This document shows positions 1-5,463 of a DNA stretch of 5,621 bases, piece after piece. Source of the stretch: Actinomycetes bacterium (GTDB lineage: Bacteria > Actinomycetota > Acidimicrobiia > Acidimicrobiales > Palsa-688). The translations under genes and the position numbers were made by a program. The notes under the pieces are model-generated. The model was not told the DNA's origin. It saw nothing but the letters and a program-made list of their open reading frames with translations, and searched no databases. Numbering within the stretch: the first letter of the stretch is position 1; each line of letters begins with the position of its first letter. The stretch lies in assembly GCA_021816565.1 (NCBI GenBank), contig JAKAXN010000311.1, positions 1-5,621 on the forward strand, written 5' to 3'.

Positions 1-1399
1 GGATGCGCTCGCTCGACGCCGTCACCAGCTCCTGGGCCGTCATCTGGAAGCACCCGTCGCCGTCGACGGCCCACACGGTGCGGTCCGGGCGGCCGACCTT
101 GGCCCCGATGGCGGCCGGCACCGAGAAACCCATGGTCCCGAGGCCGCCGGAGTTGACCCAGCTGTAGGGCTCGGTGAAACGCCAGTACTGGCTGGCCCAC
201 ATCTGGTGCTGACCCACCCCCGACGCCAGGATGGTTCCCTCGGGGGCGGAGTCGCGCAGGACCTCCATGACGTACTGGGGCTTGAGCGGGTCCCCCTCCA
301 CGTGCGGCTCGTAGTGCAGCGGGAAGCGCTCCTGCCATCCCGATATCCGGCCCCGCCACTCGGTCAGGTCGGCGGCCCCGGTCCCGGCGGCCTCGAGGGC
401 CTTCACGATCTCGGTGATCACCTGGCGGCAGTCGCCCACGATGGGAACGTCCGGCTGGCGGATCTTGCCCAGCTCGGCCGGGTCGATGTCCACGTGGACG
501 ACCCGGGCGTGGGGGGCGAAGGAGTCCACCCGCCCGGTGACCCGGTCGTCGAAGCGGGTGCCGAGGGCGATGAGCAGGTCCGACTCCTGCATGGCGGTGA
601 TGGCGGTGTAGTTGCCGTGCATCCCGGGCATGCCCAGGCACAGGGGGTGGTCGTCGGGGAAGGCGCCCCGGGCCATGAGGGTGGTCACCACCGGAATGCC
701 CATGCGCTCGGCCAGCTCCCGCAGGACCTCGGCGGCCCGGGACTTCAAGATGCCGCCCCCGGCGTAGATGACCGGGCGGCGGGCCTCCCCGATCAGCCGG
801 GCCGCCTCCTTGATCATCCGGGGATGACCCTTCATGGTCGGGCGGTAACCGGGCAGGGAGGCCACCACGTCGTCGTCGGTCGGCCACGACCACTCGACCT
901 GGGCCTGCAGCACGTCCTTGGGGACGTCGAGCAGGACCGGGCCGGGGCGCCCGGTGGTGGCCAGGTGGAAGGCCTGGCGGACGATCAGGGGGATCTCGTC
1001 GGGATCCATGATGAGCTCGTTGTGCTTGGTCACCGAGCGGGTGATGCCCACCGTGTCGCACTCCTGGAAGCCGTCGGTGCCGATGACCGACCGGCTGACC
1101 TGGCCCGTGATGGCCACCATGGGCACCGAGTCCATGTAGGCGTCGCAGAGGGGCGTGACCAGGTTGGTGGCGGCCGGTCCGCTGGTCACCATGGCCACAC
1201 CCGGGCGGCCGGTGACGTGGGCGTAGCCCTCCGCCATGTGCCCGGCTCCCTGCTCGTGGCGCACCAGGATGTGACGGATCGGTGAGTCCAGGATCGGGTC
1301 GTAGGCGGGGAGGATGCAGCCGCCGGGGAGGCCGAAGACGACCTCCACCCGCTCCATCTCCAGGCTCTTGATGAGAGCCTGCGCTCCGGTCATCTTCAT
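1..1399 (-). CDS. ilvB: Acetolactate synthase large subunit, catalytic (partial, C-terminus beyond left edge)
   Basis: Acetolactate synthase joins two pyruvates, or pyruvate and 2-ketobutyrate, in the first common step of valine, leucine and isoleucine synthesis. It uses thiamine diphosphate (ThDP), Mg and FAD in the cytoplasm with a small regulatory subunit. Translation from the ATG at 1399 gives 466 residues of a protein usually near 560-600. The N-terminal ThDP domain has FGLPGG (22-27) and [14 protein letters not shown] with the catalytic Glu49. [12 protein letters not shown] (73-84) and [13 protein letters not shown] (97-109) follow. A central FAD-binding domain includes RFDDRVTG (282-289). 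The C-terminal ThDP domain has [16 protein letters not shown] (418-433) and the Mg motif GDG (447-449), whose closing Asn lies off the window. The ATG at 1399 is preferred over the one at 1393 because AGGAAAGAG (1408-1416) suits it better. The family motif SGPGATN reads SGPAATN here. ilvN and ilvC would be expected downstream but cannot be seen. Control is probably by the attenuator upstream. Confidence 0.97.
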   Translation of the reverse strand, partial: MKMTGAQALIKSLEMERVEVVFGLPGGCILPAYDPILDSPIRHILVRHEQGAGHMAEGYAHVTGRPGVAMVTSGPAATNLVTPLCDAYMDSVPMVAITGQVSRSVIGTDGFQECDTVGITRSVTKHNELIMDPDEIPLIVRQAFHLATTGRPGPVLLDVPKDVLQAQVEWSWPTDDDVVASLPGYRPTMKGHPRMIKEAARLIGEARRPVIYAGGGILKSRAAEVLRELAERMGIPVVTTLMARGAFPDDHPLCLGMPGMHGNYTAITAMQESDLLIALGTRFDDRVTGRVDSFAPHARVVHVDIDPAELGKIRQPDVPIVGDCRQVITEIVKALEAAGTGAADLTEWRGRISGWQERFPLHYEPHVEGDPLKPQYVMEVLRDSAPEGTILASGVGQHQMWASQYWRFTEPYSWVNSGGLGTMGFSVPAAIGAKVGRPDRTVWAVDGDGCFQMTAQELVTASSERI

Positions 1400-1407
1400 C
1401 TTTGGTT

Positions 1408-1416
1408 CTCTTTCCT
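1408..1416 (-). promoter_or_regulatory. Ribosome binding site of ilvB
   Basis: The minus strand reads AGGAAAGAG, followed by AACCAAAG and then the ATG at 1399. AGGA begins 17 nt and the closing GAG 11 nt before the start codon, an acceptable purine-rich Shine-Dalgarno region. It is about 35 nt after the T-rich tail of the attenuator, so a transcript that reads through the attenuator carries its own ribosome site for ilvB. Confidence 0.6.
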
Positions 1417-1451
1417 GGGGTCTTCCGGGACGTGGGCGGTTGCGGACTCCG

Positions 1452-1484
1452 ACAAACAAAACGACCTCCCGCTGAGGGAGGTCG
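1452..1484 (-). terminator. Intrinsic terminator (attenuator) in the ilvB leader
   Basis: On the minus strand CGACCTCCC (1484-1476) and GGGAGGTCG (1470-1462) form a perfect 9-bp stem with a 5-nt loop (TCAGC). TTTTGTTTGT (1461-1452) follows at once. A GC-rich stem plus a U-rich tail is the standard Rho-independent terminator. It lies between the leader peptide ORF and the ilvB start, 52 nt before the ATG, which is where a transcription attenuator belongs. When branched-chain aminoacyl-tRNAs are plentiful it should end transcription early. A-rich sequence on only one side shows that it works for the minus strand, not for the phosphate transporter. Confidence 0.88.
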
Positions 1485-1488
1485 CTCG

Positions 1489-1515
1489 ACACACACGCAG
1501 GTTGTGCGTGTGTGT
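1489..1515 (-). promoter_or_regulatory. Leader hairpin (pause or anti-attenuation stem) of the ilvB attenuator
   Basis: The minus strand has ACACACACGCA (1515-1505), a 5-nt loop CAACC (1504-1500), and TGCGTGTGTGT (1499-1489): a perfect 11-bp stem. Its first base is the last base of the leader-peptide stop codon, so a ribosome stalled in the Leu/Ile/Val codons or at the stop would cover its 5' arm. That matches the 1:2 helix of classical amino-acid attenuators, with the terminator 3:4 helix starting 4 nt later. I could not find by eye a strong alternative pairing of its 3' arm with the terminator's 5' arm, so the switching mechanism is not resolved. Confidence 0.7.
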
Positions 1516-1550
1516 CAGGTGATGAGTACGAGAATCAGGCTGTGGCCCAC
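1515..1550 (-). CDS. ilvB leader peptide (attenuator ORF), 11 codons
   Basis: The minus-strand frame from GTG at 1550 to TGA at 1515-1517 encodes (M)[10 protein letters not shown]. Six consecutive codons, CTG ATT CTC GTA CTC ATC, specify Leu-Ile-Leu-Val-Leu-Ile, all three end products of the pathway that ilvB begins. The peptide ends exactly where the leader hairpin begins and a terminator follows, so ribosome stalling on scarce Leu-, Ile- or Val-tRNA would sense supply. Short leader peptides with such runs precede ilvB in Corynebacterium and Streptomyces. The GTG start is inferred. No Shine-Dalgarno sequence is well placed, but a candidate -10 box ends 7 nt upstream, which would make it a leaderless start. 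A competing ATG at 1566 in another frame gives a 10-residue peptide without the Leu/Ile/Val run and is less convincing. Confidence 0.75.
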   Translation of the reverse strand: MGHSLILVLIT

Positions 1551-1557
1551 GGCGGTA

Positions 1558-1586
1558 AGTGTTCCATATCCCCGTCCCGGGCGCAA
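1558..1586 (-). promoter_or_regulatory. Candidate promoter of the ilvB leader transcript
   Basis: The minus strand reads TTGCGC (1586-1581), a 17-nt spacer, then AACACT (1563-1558), 7 nt before the leader GTG. The -35 box matches its consensus at the first three bases. The -10 box matches poorly, keeping the conserved A at position 2 and T at position 6. Spacing is ideal and transcription would start at or within a base or two of the GTG. The assignment rests on position as much as on sequence. Confidence 0.4.
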
Positions 1587-1621
1587 CGCAGCGGGAGTCG
1601 GTACGCTCGCCCACCTTCGAG

Positions 1622-2620
1622 ATGACCACTGCCGGACTCGTCGTCCTCATCGTCGTGGCGCTGGGCTTCGACTTCACCAACGGATTCCACGACGCCGCCA
1701 ACGCGGTAGCCACCGCCATAGGGTCGCGCGCCCTGCGCCCGCTGACCGCCCTGGTGATGGCAGCCGTGCTGAACGCGGTCGGGGCCCTGGTTTCGACCAA
1801 GGTGGCGGCAACCATCGCCGGCGGGATCATCGAGATACCGGGCGGCCACTCCGGTCTGGTCATCATCTTCGCCGCGCTGGTGGGGGCGATCGCGTGGAAC
1901 CTGGTGACCTGGCATCTGGGGCTGCCCTCGTCGTCCACGCACGCCCTCATCGGCGGCCTGGTCGGGGCGGCCCTGGCCTCCGCCGGCCGGGTGCACTGGC
2001 ACACCCTCTACGACAAGGCCATCGTGCCCATGCTGCTGTCCCCGGTGATCGGGGTGGCCCTGGGCTTCGTGGCCATGGCGGTCATCCTTCGGGTGTTCGC
2101 CCTGGCGCGGCCGGAGGCGGTCAACCGGGGGTTCCGGATGGCCCAGGGCCTGTCCACCGCGGCCATGGCCTACAGCCACGGCACCCAGGACGCCCAGAAG
2201 ACCATGGGGGTGATCACCCTGGCCCTCCTGGCCACCGGCCATCTGGCGCACTTCGAGGTGCCGGTGTGGGTGATCCTGGCCGCGGCCGTGGCCATGGGGC
2301 TCGGGACCCTGGCCGGCGGGTGGAGGATCATCGGGACCCTCGGCAGCCGCATCACCCCCCTCGACCCGCCCCGGGGCTTCGCCGCCCAGTCGGCCGCCTC
2401 GGCGGTGCTGCTGGTGTCGGCCTACGCCTACGCCATGCCGGTGTCGTCCACCCACGTCCTCACCTCCACCGTGGTCGGGGTGGGCACCACCCGGCGCTTC
2501 TCGGCGGTGCGCTGGGGGGTGGCCCGGCGGGTGGCGGTGGCGTGGCTGCTCACCCTGCCGGGGGCCGCCGTCACCGCCATGGTCGCCTACGAGATCGTGC
2601 GGGCCGTCGTCGGGGCCTGA
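1622..2620 (+). CDS. pit: PiT-family inorganic phosphate transporter
   Basis: This is a low-affinity, ion-coupled inorganic phosphate permease of the inner membrane (PiT family, PF01384). From the ATG at 1622 it has 332 residues, normal for the shorter bacterial forms. It shows the family's duplicated architecture. Repeat one begins with GFDFTNGFHDAANAVATAI (15-33), holding Asp17, Asn20 and Asp24, and continues to PSSSTHALIGGLVGA (102-116). Repeat two has AYSHGTQDAQKTMGVI (183-198) and PVSSTHVLTSTVVGVG (273-288). Hydrophobic spans fit about ten membrane helices. The upstream in-frame GTG at 1559 would add a polar tail of 21 residues (FHIPVPGATQRESVRS) not typical of the family, so 1622 is preferred. 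No Shine-Dalgarno is evident; TACGCT at 1602-1607 is a possible -10 box, implying a very short 5' leader. Repeat two has GTQD where GTND or GAND is more usual. The gene converges on a PhoU-DUF47 protein, its likely regulator. Confidence 0.96.
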   Translation: MTTAGLVVLIVVALGFDFTNGFHDAANAVATAIGSRALRPLTALVMAAVLNAVGALVSTKVAATIAGGIIEIPGGHSGLVIIFAALVGAIAWNLVTWHLGLPSSSTHALIGGLVGAALASAGRVHWHTLYDKAIVPMLLSPVIGVALGFVAMAVILRVFALARPEAVNRGFRMAQGLSTAAMAYSHGTQDAQKTMGVITLALLATGHLAHFEVPVWVILAAAVAMGLGTLAGGWRIIGTLGSRITPLDPPRGFAAQSAASAVLLVSAYAYAMPVSSTHVLTSTVVGVGTTRRFSAVRWGVARRVAVAWLLTLPGAAVTAMVAYEIVRAVVGA

Positions 2621-2633
2621 GCCCCGACGACGG
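2604..2633. terminator. Hairpin terminator spanning the pit stop codon, between convergent genes
   Basis: CCGTCGTCGGGGC (2604-2616) and GCCCCGACGACGG (2621-2633) pair perfectly over 13 bp with a 4-nt loop CTGA (2617-2620). The loop holds the pit stop codon TGA (2618-2620). No T-run follows on either strand, so it would be a U-less hairpin terminator of the kind often proposed for high-GC actinobacteria. Being symmetric it can serve both the transporter and the minus-strand PhoU-DUF47 gene ending at 2671. The left arm also encodes the last residues of the transporter. Confidence 0.7.
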
Positions 2634-2670
2634 ACCGGGCCGGGCGACGACGACGGTCAGACGAGGGCGG

Positions 2671-4032
2671 TCAGGACTCCTTGACCAGGATGGACTCCAC
2701 CACGTCGGCCGCGTCCTCGATCTGGTTCATGGCGTGCTCGAGGGCCTCGACGATGTCTTTCCACTTGATCACCTCGAGGGCCTCGTACTCCCCGCCGAAG
2801 AGCCGGGCCAGGCTGCGCCGGTGCACGGCGTCGCCCTCCCGCTCCAGCTCCTCGATGCGTTCCAACCGGTGGCGGACACCCTCCCGGGAGCGCATGCCCT
2901 GGATCAGCGCCTCCATCTCGGCGCCCATGGCGGCCAGGCACTCGGCCTGCTGCTGGACCTCCGGCAGGCAGCTCTCCACCGTCACCAGGTGCAGCACCTC
3001 GGCCGCGGAGAACATGTCGTCGATGATGTCGTCGAGGGCCTCGGTCAGGGCGTGGATGTCCTCGCGGTCGTAGGGCGTCACGAATGTGGCGTCGAGGCGG
3101 CGCAGCAGCTGCACCGTGATGTGGTCACCCCGACGCTCGAGGTTGCGGATCTCCTGGTAGTGGTCGTCGAGGTCGGACATCGACGAGACCATCTTCAGCA
3201 CCTCCTCTCCGCACTGGCGGGCGTTGGCCGCGGCCGCGCAGAACAGGTCGAAGAAGCCGGTGTCGCTGCGCTGGGCCCGCACCCCCCGGACCCGGCGGAG
3301 CAGGGATGTCGCGCCTCCGACCACCGCCGGTCGTTCCCGCTCCCCCGCCCCGCCGCCGTCGTCGCGCCGGCGGCGCAGGGACCGCAGGGGCGACAGGCGC
3401 CGGGGGGCCACCATGGCCGCGGACCTGCGGGCCAGGTTGACGGCGTGGTCGCCGATGCGCTCGTAGAACCGGGCCACCAGGGCCAGCTCGGCGGCCACCG
3501 CCGGGTCGACCCCGCCGGCGGCCCCCTCGCGCAGCAGGTCGGCCGAGAGGTTGTCCAGTTCGTCGTCGGACTCGCTGATCTCGAAGCTGAGGTCGCGGGA
3601 CCGCTCGGCGTAGGCCCGGCCGGCCAGCTGCCACATCCGGATGCCGGTGTCGCACATGGACTGGATCAGCCCCCGGGCCCGGGGGCTGAGGGAGCCGCCC
3701 AGGCCGTGGCGGGCCCGCTGGGCGATGTGTTCCGCCAGGTCGGCGCTGCGCTCCAGCTCGGGGACCATCTGCATGATGGCGATCAGGTTCTCCAGTTCGT
3801 CCGGTTCGACCGTGGAGTCGGCCAGCCGGTCCTTCACCAGGGCGATGACACTGTCGCACTGGGAGTCGACCTTGCGGTCGTCGGCGATGACCCGGTCGGC
3901 CAGATCGACGTCCTGATCAAGCAGGGCCGCGGTGGCCCACCCGAGGCTCTCCACCACCGTGGCGTAGAGGACCAGAACGGCCCGGTCGGCGCGCTGACGG
4001 AAGTCCTCACGGTCGACGCCAGACCGGCCCAT
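2671..4032 (-). CDS. PhoU-DUF47 fusion protein, probable phosphate-transport regulator
   Basis: One uninterrupted 453-residue frame from ATG 4032 to TGA 2671-2673 joins two related all-helical domains. Residues about 8-207 form a full PhoU with two three-helix repeats. Each repeat has the ExxxD metal motif: ERSADLAEHIA (94-104, Glu94/Asp98) and ERIGDHAVNLA (191-201, Glu191/Asp195). Residues about 208-245 are an Arg/Gly-rich, probably flexible linker. Residues about 250-453 match DUF47 (PF01865, Pit accessory or YkaA-like), usually a separate protein of about 205-215 residues. It has LERRGDHIT (298-306), TPYDREDIHALTEALDDIIDD (319-339), ELEREGDAVHR (395-405) and a KWKDIVEALE...QIEDAADVVESI end. 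No signal peptide or membrane span is seen, so it should be cytoplasmic. PhoU proteins restrain phosphate uptake and PHO signalling; DUF47 proteins are typically encoded beside pit. Here pit converges on it. The ATG lacks a Shine-Dalgarno but lies 6 nt after TACTTT, suggesting a leaderless mRNA. An internal GTG at 3282 (codon 251) could yield DUF47 alone, but no ribosome site supports it. Confidence 0.93.
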   Translation of the reverse strand: MGRSGVDREDFRQRADRAVLVLYATVVESLGWATAALLDQDVDLADRVIADDRKVDSQCDSVIALVKDRLADSTVEPDELENLIAIMQMVPELERSADLAEHIAQRARHGLGGSLSPRARGLIQSMCDTGIRMWQLAGRAYAERSRDLSFEISESDDELDNLSADLLREGAAGGVDPAVAAELALVARFYERIGDHAVNLARRSAAMVAPRRLSPLRSLRRRRDDGGGAGERERPAVVGGATSLLRRVRGVRAQRSDTGFFDLFCAAAANARQCGEEVLKMVSSMSDLDDHYQEIRNLERRGDHITVQLLRRLDATFVTPYDREDIHALTEALDDIIDDMFSAAEVLHLVTVESCLPEVQQQAECLAAMGAEMEALIQGMRSREGVRHRLERIEELEREGDAVHRRSLARLFGGEYEALEVIKWKDIVEALEHAMNQIEDAADVVESILVKES

Positions 4033-4038
4033 CCACCA

Positions 4039-4044
4039 AAAGTA
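4039..4044 (-). promoter_or_regulatory. Candidate -10 box for the PhoU-DUF47 gene (leaderless start)
   Basis: The minus strand reads TACTTT, matching the TANNNT pattern, then six bases (TGGTGG), then the ATG at 4032. Transcription from this box would begin at or next to the A of the start codon, giving a leaderless message, which fits the missing Shine-Dalgarno. No good -35 hexamer is present 16-18 nt upstream (GTATCC at 4067-4062). Confidence 0.5.
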
Positions 4045-4098
4045 CCCGGTAAAGGGCTCCGGGATACGCCCCGGGGAGGGTTCCGGCCGTGTTTCGAT

Positions 4099-4128
4099 GT
4101 GACCGGAAGGGATCCCATCGGAGATATT
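4099..4128 (+). promoter_or_regulatory. Candidate promoter of the esterase gene (leaderless start)
   Basis: GTGACC (4099-4104), an 18-nt spacer and GATATT (4123-4128) match the -35 and -10 consensus at four of six positions each. Six bases then lead to the GTG at 4135, so the transcript would start on or beside the start codon. It lies in the 102-bp gap opposite the PhoU-DUF47 promoter, making this a divergent promoter region. GGAG at 4120-4123 is a weak alternative Shine-Dalgarno for the same GTG. Confidence 0.45.
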
Positions 4129-4134
4129 GGGCCG

Positions 4135-5442
4135 GTGCGCCGATCCACCACGACCACCGACCGCCGCCCCCGGGTGCCGACCGCCGCCGTGGAGGTGGCC
4201 CGGGCCCTCCTGCCACTGGCCCCGACGGCCAACGCCCTGCGACCGGTCTCGTTCGGCCAGCCGGCCGGCGGGTGGGCCTTCGCGGCGGGCTGGCACGTGT
4301 CGGAGCTGCCGCTGCTGACCCTCGCCCTCCAGTCCGCGCTGACCGCCCGGGCCTCCCGCGAGGGCCGCTGGAGGAGCGGGCCGGGCCTGCTGCGCCTCGG
4401 GGCCCAGGCGGCCAGTGCGGCCGGGCTGCTGAGCCTCCAGCGCGCCGCCATGGCGTCGAAGGGGGTGCTGGAGGAGGCGCTGCTGGCCGGACTGGGCCAG
4501 GACTACCCGGACCGGGCGGCGGCCGCCGGCCTGCAGCCCGACGAAGGGCCGCGGATCAACCCCTGGGCGGCTCTGCCCACCTGGCTCACCCGGCGCAGCC
4601 GGCTCCGGGCGTCGGGCATCAGCTACGGGCCGGCCGGCAAGAGGAACCGACTGGACATCTGGGCCAGCGAAGAGATCCGCCCGGGCGACCGGGCGCCGGT
4701 GCTGATCCAGGTCCCGGGCGGGGCGTGGGTGATGGGCGACACCCGCCACCAGGCCTACCCCCTGATGGACCGCCTGCGCAGCGCCGGCTGGGTGTGCGTG
4801 CCCATCTCCTACCGTCTCAGCCCCCGCGCCACCTGGCCCGACCACATAGTCGACGTCAAGCGGGCCATCGCCTGGGTGAAACGCAACATCGCCGACTACG
4901 GGGGCGACCCGGACTTCGTGGTGATCACCGGGGGCTCGGCGGGCGGCCACCTGAGCGCCCTGGCCGCCCTCACGGCCAACGAGGCGGAATTCCAGCCCGG
5001 CTTCGAGGACGCCGACACGACGGTGCAGGCCGCGGTGCCCTTCTACGGGGTGTACGACCTGCTTGACTGGAACGGCCGGGGCGGCCCGGCCGGGTCGGTC
5101 CGCCACATCGAGAGGCTGGTCCTCAAGTCCTCCCCGGTCGCCGACCGGGACCGGTGGCGGCGGGCCTCCCCGCTGTTCTGGGCCGAAGAGCGCGGCGGTG
5201 ACGCCCCGCCGATGATGCTGCTGCACGGCACCAACGACAGCCTGGTCCCGGTGGACGGGGCCCGACGCCTGGCCCGGGCGCTGCGGGCCAACTCGCCCCA
5301 ACCCGTGGTTTACGGCGAGCTGGCCCGGGCCCAGCACGCCTTCGAGATCTACGCCTCGGTCCGCACGCTCTACACCGTCCGGGCGGTCGAACACTTCCTG
5401 GCCTACGTGCGGGCCGGCCACGAGTCCGCCCGGGGCGCCTAG
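4135..5442 (+). CDS. Alpha/beta hydrolase, LipM/LipQ-like carboxylesterase
   Basis: This is a serine esterase of the alpha/beta hydrolase fold (BD-FAE or HSL-like group), 435 residues from GTG 4135. The catalytic domain is residues about 160-425. PGGAW (194-198) takes the place of the HGGG oxyanion motif. The nucleophile elbow is GGSAGG (266-271, Ser268). The acid is Asp368 in HGTNDSLVP and the base His401 in AQHAFE, so the triad is complete. Residues about 1-155 form an N-terminal extension with Ala/Leu-rich, moderately hydrophobic stretches (about 55-72 and 85-108), without a clear signal peptide. That overall plan and length resemble the mycobacterial LipM/LipO/LipQ esterases. The substrate is unknown; an acyl ester or lipid is likely. 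The frame stays open far upstream of 4135, but that stretch lies antisense to PhoU-DUF47 and pit and has no homology, so the start was set by promoter geometry. GTG 4099 is an alternative. The gene converges with a WS/DGAT gene 21 bp downstream. Confidence 0.9.
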   Translation: MRRSTTTTDRRPRVPTAAVEVARALLPLAPTANALRPVSFGQPAGGWAFAAGWHVSELPLLTLALQSALTARASREGRWRSGPGLLRLGAQAASAAGLLSLQRAAMASKGVLEEALLAGLGQDYPDRAAAAGLQPDEGPRINPWAALPTWLTRRSRLRASGISYGPAGKRNRLDIWASEEIRPGDRAPVLIQVPGGAWVMGDTRHQAYPLMDRLRSAGWVCVPISYRLSPRATWPDHIVDVKRAIAWVKRNIADYGGDPDFVVITGGSAGGHLSALAALTANEAEFQPGFEDADTTVQAAVPFYGVYDLLDWNGRGGPAGSVRHIERLVLKSSPVADRDRWRRASPLFWAEERGGDAPPMMLLHGTNDSLVPVDGARRLARALRANSPQPVVYGELARAQHAFEIYASVRTLYTVRAVEHFLAYVRAGHESARGA

Positions 5443-5463
5443 ACATCCCGGCCGCCGCCGTTT

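Noticed and set aside
206..1285. Plus-strand open frame of 359 codons
   Set aside because: It is entirely antisense to ilvB, whose minus-strand translation matches acetolactate synthase throughout; the product is Gly/His/Asp-rich shadow sequence.
1535..2455. Minus-strand open frame of 306 codons over pit
   Set aside because: It is antisense to a clear PiT transporter and has no recognisable domain. Its last codons overlap the leader ORF in a different frame lacking the Leu/Ile/Val run.
4045..4118. Short palindromes (CCCGG/CCGGG, GGGATCCC) in the divergent promoter region as operator sites
   Set aside because: They are only 5-8 bp, common by chance in GC-rich DNA, and none is repeated or centred on both promoters.
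1402..4134. Plus-strand frame open continuously from 1402 into the esterase, suggesting a 1346-residue protein
   Set aside because: The part before 4135 lies over pit in another frame and antisense to PhoU-DUF47. Its translation is low-complexity Gly/Arg/Pro/His sequence with no family motifs. Long false frames are expected at this GC content.
4033..5421. Minus-strand frame open from 5421 into PhoU-DUF47, suggesting a 916-residue protein
   Set aside because: The extra N-terminal part is the antisense shadow of the esterase and shows no domain. Homology begins just after the ATG at 4032.
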